Shown piece after piece: positions 36,264 to 49,189 of a DNA stretch of 64,000 nucleotides (positions are counted from its first letter, which is position 1; the number at the start of each line of letters is the position of its first letter). This DNA is from Phallus indusiatus (Eukaryota > Basidiomycota > Agaricomycetes > Phallales > Phallaceae): contig JAQFWX010000013.1 in assembly GCA_027605045.1 (NCBI GenBank), positions 806,001 to 870,000 on the forward strand, written 5' to 3'. Under the pieces are notes generated by a model that was given only the letters and a program-made list of their open reading frames with translations, was not told the DNA's origin and made no database searches. A program made the position numbers and the translations under genes.

Positions 36264-39200
36264 TCACGGCATTGGAACGGTATTACCTCGGCGTGAGTGA
36301 CCATTGTTACTGCTACCACCACCATTAACGCTACGTCCAACGCTCACGAATCCGCCGCTAACGAACCCTCGCTTGTTATTATCACCGCCAACAATCCCTC
36401 TTCCAAAACTGCCCCCACGCCTGGGAGCACCATGAGGATAAAAGCTGCCTCTCCCGCGGGGATTACTAGTTGTTGTACTAGTAGCAGTAGAACCGCGTAT
36501 AGTACGAGGAGAATCTTGCCGTGGTTGGTCAGCAGATATTGTATTTCCGTTGTTTTTCCCACCGATACTAGAATTTCTGGTTTCAAACCGACTTTGGTTG
36601 TTCATTCTGAACGCGCGAGGAAAGGCAGAAGAAGAATAAGAAAAAGTAGACATGCCACTGCTAGTAGTTGTCGTTGGAATAGTATTAATATCCGGTAGAG
36701 TCGCCCTTCTCGATCGGGGACCTTCTCGATAATTATTGTCAATTCGAATAGGTGATTCATCTGGGATACTACGAGAAAGAGATGGAGATTGGTAAGGTGA
36801 TAATTGGTCCTCGATTGGTGATGACTCAGAATCCATCGTATTCTCCATACACAAGCTTTGAGATAATGGGGAAATAGGAGAAATAGGAGATGGGATGATG
36901 TTATATGTTTTCATTTCAGGCTGCACCAACTTCGTTCCAGGCGAACCTGTGCTCGTTCCCGAGGACCCGGAAGTAGACTCAGAAGACGAAATAGAAACAC
37001 GTTCCCGCCGTTTATTATTACTACTGGAAACCTGAGCTTTGGAAGATTTATCGCGAGTGCCACCAACGGCAGAGACTGTCACGGATGATGATGATTGTTC
37101 CTTATCCTTTTCCAAAGAAACTCTGAATTCTTCCGCTTTAGGTCCTGTCCATGCTTGACCTTGCCGAGGGATATTATGAGAAAGACTTCCATTTCCGGAT
37201 GTTACGAAATCAAGAGCTGCCTTTTCCAACGTTGCCCTGGTCCATACGACAGCAGATGCAACAGGAGGTATATATTCCACAGAAACATTAGGTCCGAGCT
37301 TGGAAGAGCCATTCAAAGGTCGAGAAATTAACCATCGTCCACGCGCGTTCCGTCCGTACCATTCTAAGAGCCCACATCATTCAAAGGAGGGAAAAGAGAA
37401 AGCGAATGACTAGCGAATACATACCCAGTTCCAACAATTTAGGACATTTCTTTGCGAATTTTTTGATTTCCCTTAAGGGAGGAAAGGATATGTCTCCTTG
37501 TTCTTTTACTTTAGCGTCCTCTCCGACGAAAACCTGCGATGCAAAATCTGAAACGGGGGAAGGAAGGGATGTTCGTCGTCTGACAGGAGAAGCGGCTGGT
37601 GTCAAAGGGTGTATCGGTAATTTAGAGGGAGATAATAACGGAGGGACCAAGCCAGGGGAATGAGCAGGAGGGATACAAATAGCAAAATGACGAAGTTGTG
37701 TTAAAGGTGTAAAAATTGAGGTCATAGACAATAATTTCAGAAAAGGAGCGTCCAAAGCTAATTCGAGATGCTGTAAAAGAAGGATTCAACATGAAATTGA
37801 TAAAGACTGTACGAGATTACTCTTGACCTCCAATTTGGTACATTTATCTGCTAAAGCCTTAACGTCATCCAACTTCCACGACCACCAATCACACTGTAAA
37901 TTGATCAAAGAGGGCATTTCTCGGATAGATTCAACAACGTCAGAAGGGATCGGTTTCAATGCTGCTACACCGTCGATCCTCGAATCATATTCAAGTTCAT
38001 TCCCCGAAGATGTTAGTTGAGGAAAGGGTAATAGCCGTCTGATGGACAAATGCGTGACAGTATCAAGTTTTAACGAAGCAAATGATTCGAGGTGATCAGC
38101 AGTCCATGAATGATGAGGACCGCTTTCGGACAATTGAATGCTAAATTTGCGAAGACGAGGAGGAATAGATTCAATTTTCGACCACAGCTTCCGACTAAGC
38201 CGTGCTAAAAAGGAAGAGAAACGCGTTTGTAAAACACGTATGAAAATTAGCTCCCAGAAACGGTACCTTCAGCTTCTACAAGAGCAAAATCTTCCAAAGC
38301 TTCGCATCCTTCAAAAATAATGACAATATCTTTGTCGGTCAATTTAGTACCACTAGTTCCAAGCTGAAGCTTCTTTATTCGCCGACCAGCCTTCACAAGT
38401 GGTTCGCATACATCGTCGAACCATACTAAATCGAGACTAACATCTTCCAAAAGCGATTCATCTCCTAGGCGCTTGAGGAAACACGCCAGAGCTTGCGAAC
38501 CAGATTGAGATAGGCGTGTGAGACGAAGCTGAGTTAATGATAGACCGGGTGAAATACGGAAAGAGGGAGCATCCCACTTAACAACGGTGCCGCGGCTTAA
38601 AGGAAGTGATATGTCTGAAACCTTGTCTGCTATCGAGGCTGCGCGTAACTGCGGATCCGGTCTGAAAATAAAACTAGAGAGTTTGGGACATTGAGCTGAA
38701 AGAACCTAATTCAACCGAAAACAAAAATAAGAATCAAATAGAAGTTAATGCAACCAATATCACCTCAATTATACCGTCCGGCGGAGGGTTGGAACTCCTC
38801 CATACAAAGCTCTCCAGGTCTCCACACAAACTCAATAACGACGTCAAATCTTCGCCGCGCATAGGCTCAACAGCAACCCGACCACCATGCTTCGTAACCA
38901 TCTCCTCGTCGCTTTCTTCATCGTCTTCATTAATGGTAATAAGACCTAACGCTCCAGTATTACTCCGGTACGCGGAAGGTAACTCCGCTTCGTTAACAAC
39001 GATCCTCTTAACTATATGCGCATATCGAGCAGGATTAAGTAAAACGGCTGAGACTGGATGTTTGGACAGAAGAGATCCTTGTTTCTCATGAGAAAGATAT
39101 CGAACGTCGTCGGGAATATCGAGCGTCGAGAATACTGCTTTAAGGGTAGACGCATGGACTCGCGAGCCTAATTCGTGTAGGAAAGTGGGCGTTAAAGTAG

Positions 39201-39345
39201 GGCATACATCCAATATATTCGATACCAAAGCTTTAGAAGAGCAAGATCAGAAGTTTGGAAAGTGTCAATGAAAGGGAATGTTTTGCCGACCATCTAACAA
39301 AAGCTCTGGAAACCCGTTGAGAGATACTTGCGGCGACGAAGCCAT
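36264..39345 (-). CDS. 927-residue protein: leucine-rich N-terminal half, Ser/Gly/Arg-rich C-terminal half
   Basis: Six exons (minus): 39345-39291, 39230-38764, 38705-38267, 38204-37828, 37770-37425, 37363-36264; all phases fit. Residues about 10-560 show irregular repeats of leucine-rich type (FRISPGLSLTQLRLTRLS, KAGRRIKKLQLGTSG, CEALEDFAL, LKLDTVTHLSIRRL, SLINLQCDWW), like F-box/LRR proteins, but no convincing F-box at the N-terminus. The last about 360 residues are low-complexity: Ser/Thr/Pro-rich, ending in an Arg/Gly-rich tail (RGRGSFYPHGAPRRGGSFGRG). It may be a binding scaffold with an RGG-like tail; this is inference. A dispersed repeat begins within about ten bases upstream of the ATG. 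Confidence 0.75.
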
Positions 39346-39351
39346 TTGAAG

Positions 39352-39858
39352 TTCTTGTAATTTCGACTATACAACGCATGCTGTGAATACCAGCGAAACA
39401 AAGTCATACAAAAAGTTGACTTACGCAGATCAAACTGTCCGTCTCAATCCCGAGGACCTACAGTCTGACCGTGACCAAGGCCGTCGCCGGTGTTACAGGG
39501 GCTGAGGTAACTCAGACTGCAACAAAAACGCAAGGCATGACGTTACTAACTGACGAGAACGAGGACAAAACACAAAACATCTCACAGATTTACAACAATT
39601 TTAAGACGGTAAGAAGCAGTGAGAGAGAGAGAGACGAAGACGTCTTAATGTGAAGTTGAAAGACAGGCCCAGTGCGAAGTTGGGGTCGCCATCATTGGAA
39701 AAGGGCGCTGACGCCGAGGAGCCAGAGAAATACACGTAAATACGCGTAAACAAGTGTCCACAACGCGCCTTCGTGTGCATAGCAACGTAGGCTATATAGC
39801 TATATACCTCGTTTGTATATACTAAAAGAATTCATCTCAACCAATATACTATATCGCA
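39352..39858. repeat. dispersed repeat, copy 2 (about 500 bp), abutting a start codon
   Basis: Matches 19336-19741 over nearly its whole length. One end lies just upstream of the ATG (39345) of the minus-strand 927-residue gene, so the repeat coincides with that gene's promoter and leader. It includes about 110 bases (39722-39830) not found in the other copy. Confidence 0.75.
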
Positions 39859-40040
39859 CAAGGTTCTTTAAATTGAGGAGAAAGAAGAATAAGGAAGAGG
39901 AGGATGTAGTGTCCATCAATATGAATAAGATAAGGAAAGAGTGTGAAGGTCATAAAAAGAGGATGGTATATGCAAAAGATTACTTTGGAGGAAGGATCAA
40001 ATCGAACAGGTCGTCATAATGAAGAAGGAAAGTTATAATC

Positions 40041-43000
40041 TTAGTTATTGGGATCCAGAGGTCCTAATGGACCATACCGCGGTGGTCCGCCACCTACACT
40101 TCGTTTCTTCACATGCGTCATCCAATCCACAGCAGAACTCGACGCGGCTACTGGCCGAATAGGAGAGATGGGAGACTGAATATGATGAGATGGTACTTGA
40201 ATCTGAGGAGGTGGTGTTCGACCGTGCATGGCAGCAGCAGAATTATCATATCCATTCATAGGAGGTGCGCGCATAGGATAATGTCCAGCAGGTGAAGGTG
40301 GCCCAGAAAGAGGCGAAACAGGTCCATCCATCAATTGGTATCGCTGATGATGTTGGTACTGCTGTTGGTGCTGCTGCTGATTACTGCTTCCACCCGAAGA
40401 CCACGCCGTACTGCTACCTCTGCTCCGAGACGACGATGAATTCGAGTACGAACTCGGGCGATCATTGAATCCACTCTCTAGCATAGCCGCCAGAGTACTC
40501 TCATCCACCGTTTCCGCGGATCGTATCATCTCGTCGCTGGGAATCAACAACCCAGGAGGCGGCGGCGGATACTGAGCGCTATGTTCATTATATCCACCAA
40601 TCTGCTCTCCCCACTGATCTTCATCCGACGATGTCATCGAGACCGTGTCCGAACCTTCGGTATACTGACTTCTCATTTCTGCCCGTAGGTATCCGTTACC
40701 GTCTTTAAGATACCCATTAGGAAAAGCTCGAGCCATCTCTCGTTGGCGTTTTTCGTCTCGCTTTTGCTTGCGCAACCGCGACCTCTCCCAATCTTCCCAA
40801 CGTCTCAACGCAACAGAACCGCCTTTCGCTGTCCCAGATCCCACATCGTGCCCTTCGCCTTTCTTTTCACCTTGGACTTTCCTATAAAGTAAAAAAAGAC
40901 ACGTTTTAAACACCGAAACAGGAGAAGAATAACGAAGAAAACTAACCTCGTCTCTCCCCACGAAAAGTCATCAAAATGCCAAAACGCATACACCGGCAAA
41001 GCAAAATTCCACACGGGAAGCGCCAGCAAATAGATCAACATCCAAAATACATAAACCACCTTCCTAGTTGTAATTAAAATCAGAACACCTGGTAAACCGA
41101 TAACGGCTAGTAGAAGTATAAGGGGTATAGCTTGGTCGAACGTTTTCGGCGGAGACAGTATCATATTGACAATGAGGGAATAGGTTAGACAGATAGCCAC
41201 CGGAAGCACCACGGTTCCGAGAAGATCCATAAACACAACAAATTGCATGCTGAAGCAGAATGTCCCGCATAGATTTCGTACACGCACGAGTTCCATTAGA
41301 TTATGAATAGTAGAGTTGATCCATCGTCGACGCTGAGAGAGAAGAACGCGGAACGTGTCGGGTGCAATAGTACGACAGCGTGCCTGAGGGACAAACACCA
41401 TCTTCCGATTAGGAAACGTCCGAAGAAGGATAGTTGTCAAAAACCGATCTTCTCCTAGTAAAAGCAGATTCTTTTGATGGAGCGTGGTAACCTCGCTTTG
41501 ACTATATTCGCGTACAATTTCCGGCTTGCATAAAATAGGAACCCAGTCGGCGTCGTTAGGCTTCCGGGCTTTGAGTCGGTACATCGAGAAACAACCTGGG
41601 AGACATGTTACACCACCAAATACAGATTCAAACGCCTTCGCCAGATGGTGAGATATAAAATATTCATATACTTGGATCGCTGTAACCCAGGATTGCATCT
41701 TGTTTGCTATCCGTGTTTCGCCACAAACGCCCATGATAAAGTTGTCGTGGTGCATGCTATTCACAAGTTGACCCAGCGAATCGGGGAAAACCTTGGTATC
41801 TGCGTCTACCTAAGAAACTAATATTAACTACGGAGGCTTTAAAAATTGAAACGACAGTTCAGAACGTACCATTAGGCAAACCTCAAAGAAGTCAGCTGTA
41901 ACGCCCATCAATACTTGGATCTTCCGGAACATATCGTAATCCAAGGGCGTCATTCGGTCATTATAAGTAACGCGGGAGAAAAAATTCATAAGAATAAGCT
42001 GAGAATCTCGTTTGCCACGATTTCCAGGTTTTTTATCTCCTCTTTCACCTTCCATCCCACATTTTACAATGACCATCGTCGGGGTACGATGGCCAGCTCT
42101 GGCTGTTAAAAATAAGGATTAGACCCGTGATAGCAGGAAGAAAGAAGATCAAAAGGTCCTTACTATAATGTCCAGCATATACCATAGCTCTATTTTCACT
42201 TTTGGTACCTGATCCGACAGAAAAATAACCCATCGGTTCCGGATTGCCAAAACGTGGATCGGCATCTAACAAACCGACACAAATATCCGGTGTACTCTTT
42301 TTCTCGCCTGCTCCTGTAATCATCCCATCGCACACGACAAACAAGAGCTTGCGAGAATCAGAATAAGTAGTCGCGGAAATGGAATCCAAAGTCGTCCGGA
42401 TACCCTCCTCGCCTTCGGAATAACAAGTTACGAGACATACTGCAAACAACTCTGCGCCGATTTGGGCCATCGAGATGTTCGTAGTTGGCTGGGGTCGGCT
42501 TTTACTGAGTCTGTTGGGGTTGTGATGCCCCGGTCCTTTTGGGCCAGCCCACGGAGCAGTCCCCGTCTTGTTATCAATAGTAATATTAGCGCCTTCAGGA
42601 AGAACAGCTGGACTAATCACTGTTCTGCCCAGATTTTTGGGAGGAGCAACAAGCCGCGCAGACATGAACCAGCTGAAAAAGCAAGCCATAATGAAACGAA
42701 CAAGAACGAGTGCGAGAATAACGATAAGCCCGACGTATAGAAAGAGCTGGGACACGAAGCAGCCCGGTGTGATTTTGTCGATGTTACCGGCGTAGTATCG
42801 CTGGGTCAGGCAGGGAACCGCTACTCTGAGGTCATCGCGGTTGTAGAAGAGCCGCGTGCCGTCCTTGCCACCGCCACTGTTTTCTTGTGCAATGACGGTC
42901 CGGATGGCCGCGTCGATAGGGTCTTTCGCGATAGGTTTGGGATGGAGTTGAAAGTATGTGTTCATATTGAGGACAGCACCGTCGATTACGAAGTAGTTGC

Positions 43001-43751
43001 TGAGATTCCGGACCTGATCCCAGTCATATCCGACAATCTTGGTGGTATTAATAATGTTAAACTGCCGAAACGTGGTCTCGGAAAGTGGGGGTAAAGGACA
43101 AGAGGATGCAGATGGACATGGAGGATCGGTAGCAATGCTAACAGAAAGCGACTTGCAAGCTGGATAATCCGCCGCGGTGCGAGTAAAGACAGTAGTAATA
43201 TCTTGCTCCGGATCGGCTGCCGCAAATTTGAAAAAGTCAAAATTTGCGGGTGATTTAGCACCGGAGATGTTGAAAACGAATCCTTGAATTCCCAATCCTG
43301 CAGAGTCGCTCTGAAAGTTTATGAATCGATCGGGATTGTTGCTGCTGTCTGACGGGCAGAGAGCGCGGTTGAGACCGATGGTAGCGAAGCCGACGAGACC
43401 GCCAAGGACGAGAGCGATAAAACACAAGGCGATTTTTTCACGCCATGCCTGCCTTGTTGGCTTGTCTTGCAATCCAACTGCAGAAAGAACAAAAGGAGGA
43501 GCCCAGAATGTGACTGCATGTGCAAATATGCTCCATGGGTTGAAGTCGCTTGTTGAGCCAGCTGATCCAGCGACAAGGGCAGCTGCGGTGGTAGGATTGA
43601 TTAACGGAACAGGGTCAACACCACGTTCAGGTCGAGTCAAGGTCTTCCCTCTTCGCAATGAGGTGGTTTGCCTTAACGTCGGTACGCGAGTGGTTGGGAT
43701 TGGAGTATCGGAGGTGACATAACGAGCGGGTCCAAAATGAGGATGTGACAT
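40041..43751 (-). CDS. chs: chitin synthase, class IV-like, 1174 residues, 4 exons
   Basis: Plasma-membrane GT2 glycosyltransferase that extrudes chitin from UDP-GlcNAc. Exons (minus): 43751-42164, 42102-41870, 41809-40947, 40881-40041. N-terminal membrane segments near residues 85-135 ([33 protein letters not shown]) and about 340-365. The glycosyltransferase domain starts near [14 protein letters not shown]. Catalytic motifs: DAD (609-611), GED (726-728) and QRRRW (766-770). C-terminal membrane helices follow ([33 protein letters not shown]). There is no myosin head, which excludes classes V and VII; the layout fits the CHS3-like class IV. The last about 280 residues are a charged, Ser/Pro/Gln-rich cytosolic tail. 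Intact. Confidence 0.93.
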
Positions 43752-45330
43752 TGACTTTAACTACAAGAGCATCTAATGATCTGAGAAAAGGAGAGTATAA
43801 AGGTTATAAATGATAGAAGAAAACAAATGAAAGAATCGTCGTCGGCGTCGAGAGCGAAGAAAAGGGCTGCAGTAGTCGAAGGGAGGGGTTACTGGAGATG
43901 ACTAAGCAGGTCCGTGAGAATTTGTAAAGCTAATTCAGGCCAGGCTGGTCCTTGCGGTGCTGTACGCTCAGGCCAATCAGTCACCTGTATCAATGGAAAA
44001 TCTATCTGTTGTCACCATCATCTCTGATTGTGAAAAACGTGTCTGGTGTCTGGACCGTCTTTCTCAACATTTCTGACACCGCCCCAGAATATAAATAGCG
44101 ACCGGCACTCCTCAAAACATCCCTAATTTTACAAGGCCCCCCTCTGATAGAGGGCTACACTCTTACTGGTGCACCCGGGTTTTCATCTACTTTTGGATGT
44201 TCCAAATTTGACAGCTCTTGGTGTATCATCAAGTCTTCCGTCGAAATGCTCCACCGGAGTACCTTTCCTAAGGAATATACATATAAATGAATCGTGGATA
44301 CGGGACTCAGGGCCATTGACTTGCAAGGAGGGTCGTGGTCTATGATATAGAGGGCCTGAGATTGGATTGCCAGTGGCCACCGTAACTTGCACCTATAAAA
44401 GTGACCAAAATTAGAAAACCTATCCAGATTCGACCGGTGCGTATTCCTAGTTTCCTCCAAGTTTCCATAAAAGCCACTTTTTGAGATACGAATTCAGCAG
44501 GTTATAATTGCGAGTCTTGCTCAATCCGACTTAGCCCCAGTGGAAATCTGAGATTTGAAATTTGAACGTTTTGAACGTAGCTGAGAAGTTCTGGGAATAA
44601 TCGTGTTAGGTAAGCAGCCGTAAACTTGCTTGGCCATTGAACTTGAGCTTGGGTAGTAAATTTTTTTGTTTTCCTTTTCTTTTGTAGAGCTGGCTGAAAT
44701 ATTGACTCGGAATCCATCGCGCACTCAATGTACTCTATCTATTGGTCCATCGCTACGAGAAATTGCATTACGCAACATTTAGTGAACTCGAGGTATACAC
44801 GGATCTAGAAAATGAAGTACTATTTGAGTACTATAGGTACAGCCCGAAAAAGCATTTGTGCGTCCTGAGATTGAGTTTCTTTATTTTTTCAGTGACATTC
44901 TACACTAGTAGTAAGCCAAAGCATCGAAGCTTACAACAACTGTTAATTATACGCTGGCAACAAGCTCGATCAACCACTGGCAAGTGGATGCAATATCCAT
45001 GGTGTACATGCTTCGAATCGCCATCTACGTTTAAGATTAAGAAAAATGAGCAATTGGGGGGATACATCGTACGTCATCATAACGCGTCCAAGAAATTCGT
45101 GCCCCCATACGCGTTCTAGAATCACGGTGTCCCTTGAAAAACAAGCTCGAGCCTCGCCCAGTGTCTGTCCTCCTTATACCACTGGACACTGTCAGTCTGA
45201 GGACTGACGCTTCCAGCAGCGCTCGATGTCCTCTGCCACCCACTTGTCCAATTCTCGCTTTCAAACTCTTTAAAAGGGCAATGCTTTCTCCTATCTCTGA
45301 TCAGTGAATTTCCCGACCTCACTTTTTGAC
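43752..45330. other. intergenic between the chitin synthase and the 215-residue gene
   Basis: Should contain both divergent promoters. Minus-strand frames at 44717-44502 and 44392-44155 could be exons of an unknown gene (an acceptor-like TTTATAG precedes the second), but no consistent model or family was found. Confidence 0.4.
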
Positions 45331-46214
45331 ATGTTCTCCACCGTCAACAAAGGCAAACAGCAACCCTCGGCCATTTCCCAACCCTCCGCATCCTGGTATA
45401 CCCCAATGGATGTGGATTTCGAATATCCCAACTCAGGCGATGCATTTCAGAAAAAAGAATCAGAGACTGCACCGAAAGATAGTATTACCGAGTGCGTTGT
45501 GACGACGGAGGAGGTTTTAGCGGACTACGATTCGCTGTACAATGAAGGTTACTTCAACAATGAAGAACCAACTAATACGACAGTAAGACCCAATCCTCTA
45601 ACGTGTTTGCATCCTCTCATTACCGCTACCCCAGTACTCTCAGTTCAGAGAGACCCCAGCCGACGCCATTGACGTCGACTTAACTGCCTTACAGCAGCTC
45701 CGTGAAAATTTTGACGGGTATAATGAGTGGCATCGCGTAAGCAAAACAAAAAAAAAAAACAAAAAACCTTCAATGTTGATTCTGCCATTTTCCAAGTAGC
45801 AAAATTCCCATGCGGAATATCTTCAAGATTACTTACAGGATGCTGAACTCGTAGATCGTACCCCGTTTACAACCCATCTCATCAACCCTTACCCCCGCCC
45901 ACCGGTTTTAAAACCAAGACCAGGAAACACTGTATGTTTTTTTCTGTGTGCTTCATCCATCTCAATCATCGATTTGTGTTTACTTCCCCTTTTTCAGCTT
46001 CAATCACAGACTAATATTTTGAATCGTATGTTGAGGATAGCGTCGGGTTACCCTCCACCACCTGTATGTGACATCTCTTGATCCTTCACTGTACATGCGT
46101 TCATTGACGCTGTTATAGCCTAATCCGTCTCCTTTTCGAAATCTGCCACCCAGCGATACATCTGGTCCGGACTGTTTTCTATTTACAAAAAAGGATAAGG
46201 ACGCAAAAGATTGA
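45331..46214 (+). CDS. unknown acidic protein, 215 residues, 5 exons
   Basis: Exons 45331-45582, 45635-45736, 45800-45931, 45998-46063, 46119-46214; every intron is phase 0 with GTAAG/GTATG donors and TAG/CAG acceptors, which strongly supports the model. Sequence features: MDVDFEYPNSGDA, EEVLADYDSLYNEGYF, YSQFRETPADAIDVD, a Pro-rich turn PYPRPPVLKPRPG, then LQSQTNILNRMLRI. No recognised domain, signal peptide or membrane segment. The all-phase-0 structure could allow exon skipping without frame loss. Confidence 0.75.
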
Positions 46215-46982
46215 GAAAATTACTTTTGTGTTGTACTTGATAATATATTCCGTGTGATATGAAAAAGTGAACTGATCGTAAGCGACCGTCCGAATGGATC
46301 TCTTGATCCCTTAAAGTAGAGGGAGGGAGGATAAGATGAGAACGCGGCAAGTTTGAAAGAACACATTCTTTTATAGTATTTCTAAGACTTCAAATCGATG
46401 ATCGATGTCGATGAGATTTGAGTACTTGAGTTCTAGAACATCAAGTTACAAATTAGCCGAGGATTTATTTATTCGGACTCCTTGTTAGACGATCGTTCCG
46501 CACGTGCATCAGCTTTGAAATAAAACAAAGAAGATTTCATTTTCAGCACTACCCCTGCACAATAATCTTTTGCAGTGCCAAGTAAGTACGTGCCACGTCA
46601 ATATGACAGACGAAAGACACAGTCAATTGACCTGCCGATGTCGCTCATTGGACGGGAGTCTATTAAAACTCGGAGCCATTTGCAGACTAAATTTGTTTTA
46701 AAAAATGGCTGCAGAACATCTTTTCATTTCCCGGAAATTATTCACCGACAACATCTCATTTTGATGTTTTTAAGGATTCCCCGTAAACAATCAAAAACCG
46801 AGATGAGATCGATATCACACCATTATTCTTCGTTCTACCGTTCGCTGCACTATTACTTACTTAATATTATGCGTATGATGAGTGGTGATACTACAATGAA
46901 TACATTTTGAAAAATCTAATGAGTGGTGAGCATACGAGTTACGTTTCTACGTCGGTCAAATACTAGCATTGACAGTCGTAAT
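46215..46982. other. intergenic between convergent genes
   Basis: The plus-strand open frame 46575-46910 is Arg/Lys/Ser-rich and unrecognised. Nothing else seen. Confidence 0.45.
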
Positions 46983-48917
46983 CTAAGGAGGTCGACAAGT
47001 TTCGGCGGTATAAGAAAAAGCACCATCCTGGAAAGGCCACTGTCGTCGCGCGTCTTCCCGCTCAGACTCGGGTAGACTTTCCAAATACTTTTCTCGGGCA
47101 ACCTCCATGGACTTTCGCGCTTCTTCCAACTTGTCCCACGAAACCTGTCCATCATATTCAATGCCTATATCACAGTGTGAATGCCAAGCGTCGCGGTGTT
47201 GATTAAAGCGGTCCATTGTAGCTTTATTAGCCGCTATTTCCGAATCCGAGAACGAAATGGGACATTCTTTATTCGGTGATATACTGAGTTTCCAAAGTTC
47301 ACGTATCATAATTAGTGCATTTTCGAATTCGGCAGTACTGAGATCCCACGTCATCGAAGCCCATTGCAAAGGAAATGTGCCCAGATGAGCTTCTACGAGT
47401 GCTCGATGTTCGTGAAGAGAAGGATTATGCTCCTCGGTGAGTATAAGATATTCGTTGTATCTCCTCACTGCATCAAGTTCCTTTTCTGCTTCCGCTTGCT
47501 GTGCCCTGGTAAGAGAATGGTAATTATTGGGTAACTCAAAGTTTTCGCAGACTTGACCAAAGCTTTCGCATTCTACCGGAACATATTTGCCTGGTGGAGA
47601 CAAACACTCGGGAATATTTCTGGCTATCACTAAGAGAAGCTCGATACAAGCTCCTTGCCAATCCAAGATTCCGGTAATGCGATGTTGTCCATCAATTGGA
47701 GAGACGAGAATACTGTGGCTGTGAAGGTGCGGATGCCAAAGTCTGAGGTAATTAAATTCTTGAACAGGGTTCATAGAGCAAGAAACAAGCGAATATTTCT
47801 TCAAAAGTTTGATATGCGTTTCCGGGTCATTTTCAGTCTCTGAACGAAATAACGGACTGTCCCGCCGATGAGGTTTGGCGTATTTCTTCAACCAAGCAAT
47901 TTCACAATTGATCACAGATCGAGTATAGTCAGTGAAGCGGTGCCCTGATATTATAATAAAGAAGTTTACTTTAAAAACCGCGGCTGTTTATAAAATCAAC
48001 TCACAGGGACCTCTATCGATGTCGAGTTCTCCACGTCCATTGCGCCAGAATCGACGGTCAACGGAGGGTCCAATACAATAAAGCTCGTCACTGGGACCGT
48101 ATCCAGACAATTGGATGGATCGGATATCACGAGGAATATCTTTGATATAATAGAGACTTCCCAAGGCGTGAAAAGACGTTTCTGTCATACGACGTTCGAC
48201 TTCGACTATTCCTTGTATAATTTGCGCGACTTCAACTGGCCTAAGGTCGTCCCAAACGTCACCTAAATGTTTTCCTTCCAGATTTTCCATAATTATGAAC
48301 TCAGACTTGACAGGAGTGCTTTCAGATTGAGAGGACCAAGCCAAGACCTCTGGGACCGGAAGATCGAGCGACTCCCTCATAAACTGCATCGTTGCCACCT
48401 CGCTAGCCGTGGTGTAATGGGCGGGGCCAGCAAAGGGATATGGAAGTTTTGCGATGAGTTCTTGTCCGTTGTCTAAGGTGATCTCAAACAGTCTATTTGC
48501 CGTCTCTGAGAAAGTATAGTAATAGAGTCCTGAGAGAAGTGAAGAAAAAATAAATACCATCCCGTAGCTTGGAGAAGTGCACGCATGACGATGCGTTAGC
48601 AGCACAAACAGCCTCGTCAATCAACGCGGAAACATTGAACTCGAGATAGCGATTGGCGTGTTCTTATTACAATGGGGTCATCACGGTTTAATAATATTGA
48701 AAAAGAATACATACGCTTTTCAGCATTGAACAACCACGTGTTGCCGCTATGACGGAAGTAGTCATGGTCTGGATGTCAGGTATTTATTTAGTAATGACAA
48801 TTATCATTACAGTGGATAATTCAAACCTGAAGGTATTGCGAATGACTTGAATGTTCGTCGAATATGTGAGAATCGCAGCGAGCTCGAGGCAAACGCCGCA
48901 AAGCGTAGGAGAGCCAT
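46983..48917 (-). CDS. AIM9/Fmp29-type phosphotransferase-like protein, copy 3 (570 residues, 5 exons)
   Basis: Exons (minus): 48917-48827, 48768-48715, 48662-48558, 48505-48005, 47944-46983; same intron positions and phases as the plus-strand copies. N-terminus MALLRFAAFASSSLRF resembles a mitochondrial presequence. The spliced sequence contains DYFRHSGNTWLFNAEK, RYLEFNVSALIDEA, ELIAKLPYPFAG, SEVATMQFMRESLD and GPSVDRRFWRNGR. The catalytic loop reads LWHPHLHSHSIL: both the catalytic Asp and the Asn are replaced. The DWQ metal motif is kept (LDWQGAC). This is the reverse of copy 1. Open throughout, with the C-terminal RRQWPFQDGAFS shared. Divergent from the VIT pseudogene next door. Confidence 0.9.
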
Positions 48918-49189
48918 CGGAGGCTTGAGATAAGATGTACACCGTCTAGACTCTCTCTGTTGCAGTGAACGCAGCAAGGTCCTCACTAGGTCTAATTAGG
49001 CGCCCGTGAGAGCCCGCGTTGTGCCAAGTTTTCGCGTCTTCCTGAACCACACTCTTATTTCACTCGCCTCGTGTCAACTGCCCAGATACATGTACAGTGC
49101 ATCTTTTCTTCCCTCATTTACATATAAACCTCGTTACCTTGTTATGGAACTCTAAACTCTCTCCGAACAGCTGCCCAGTCTAGCAGGAA

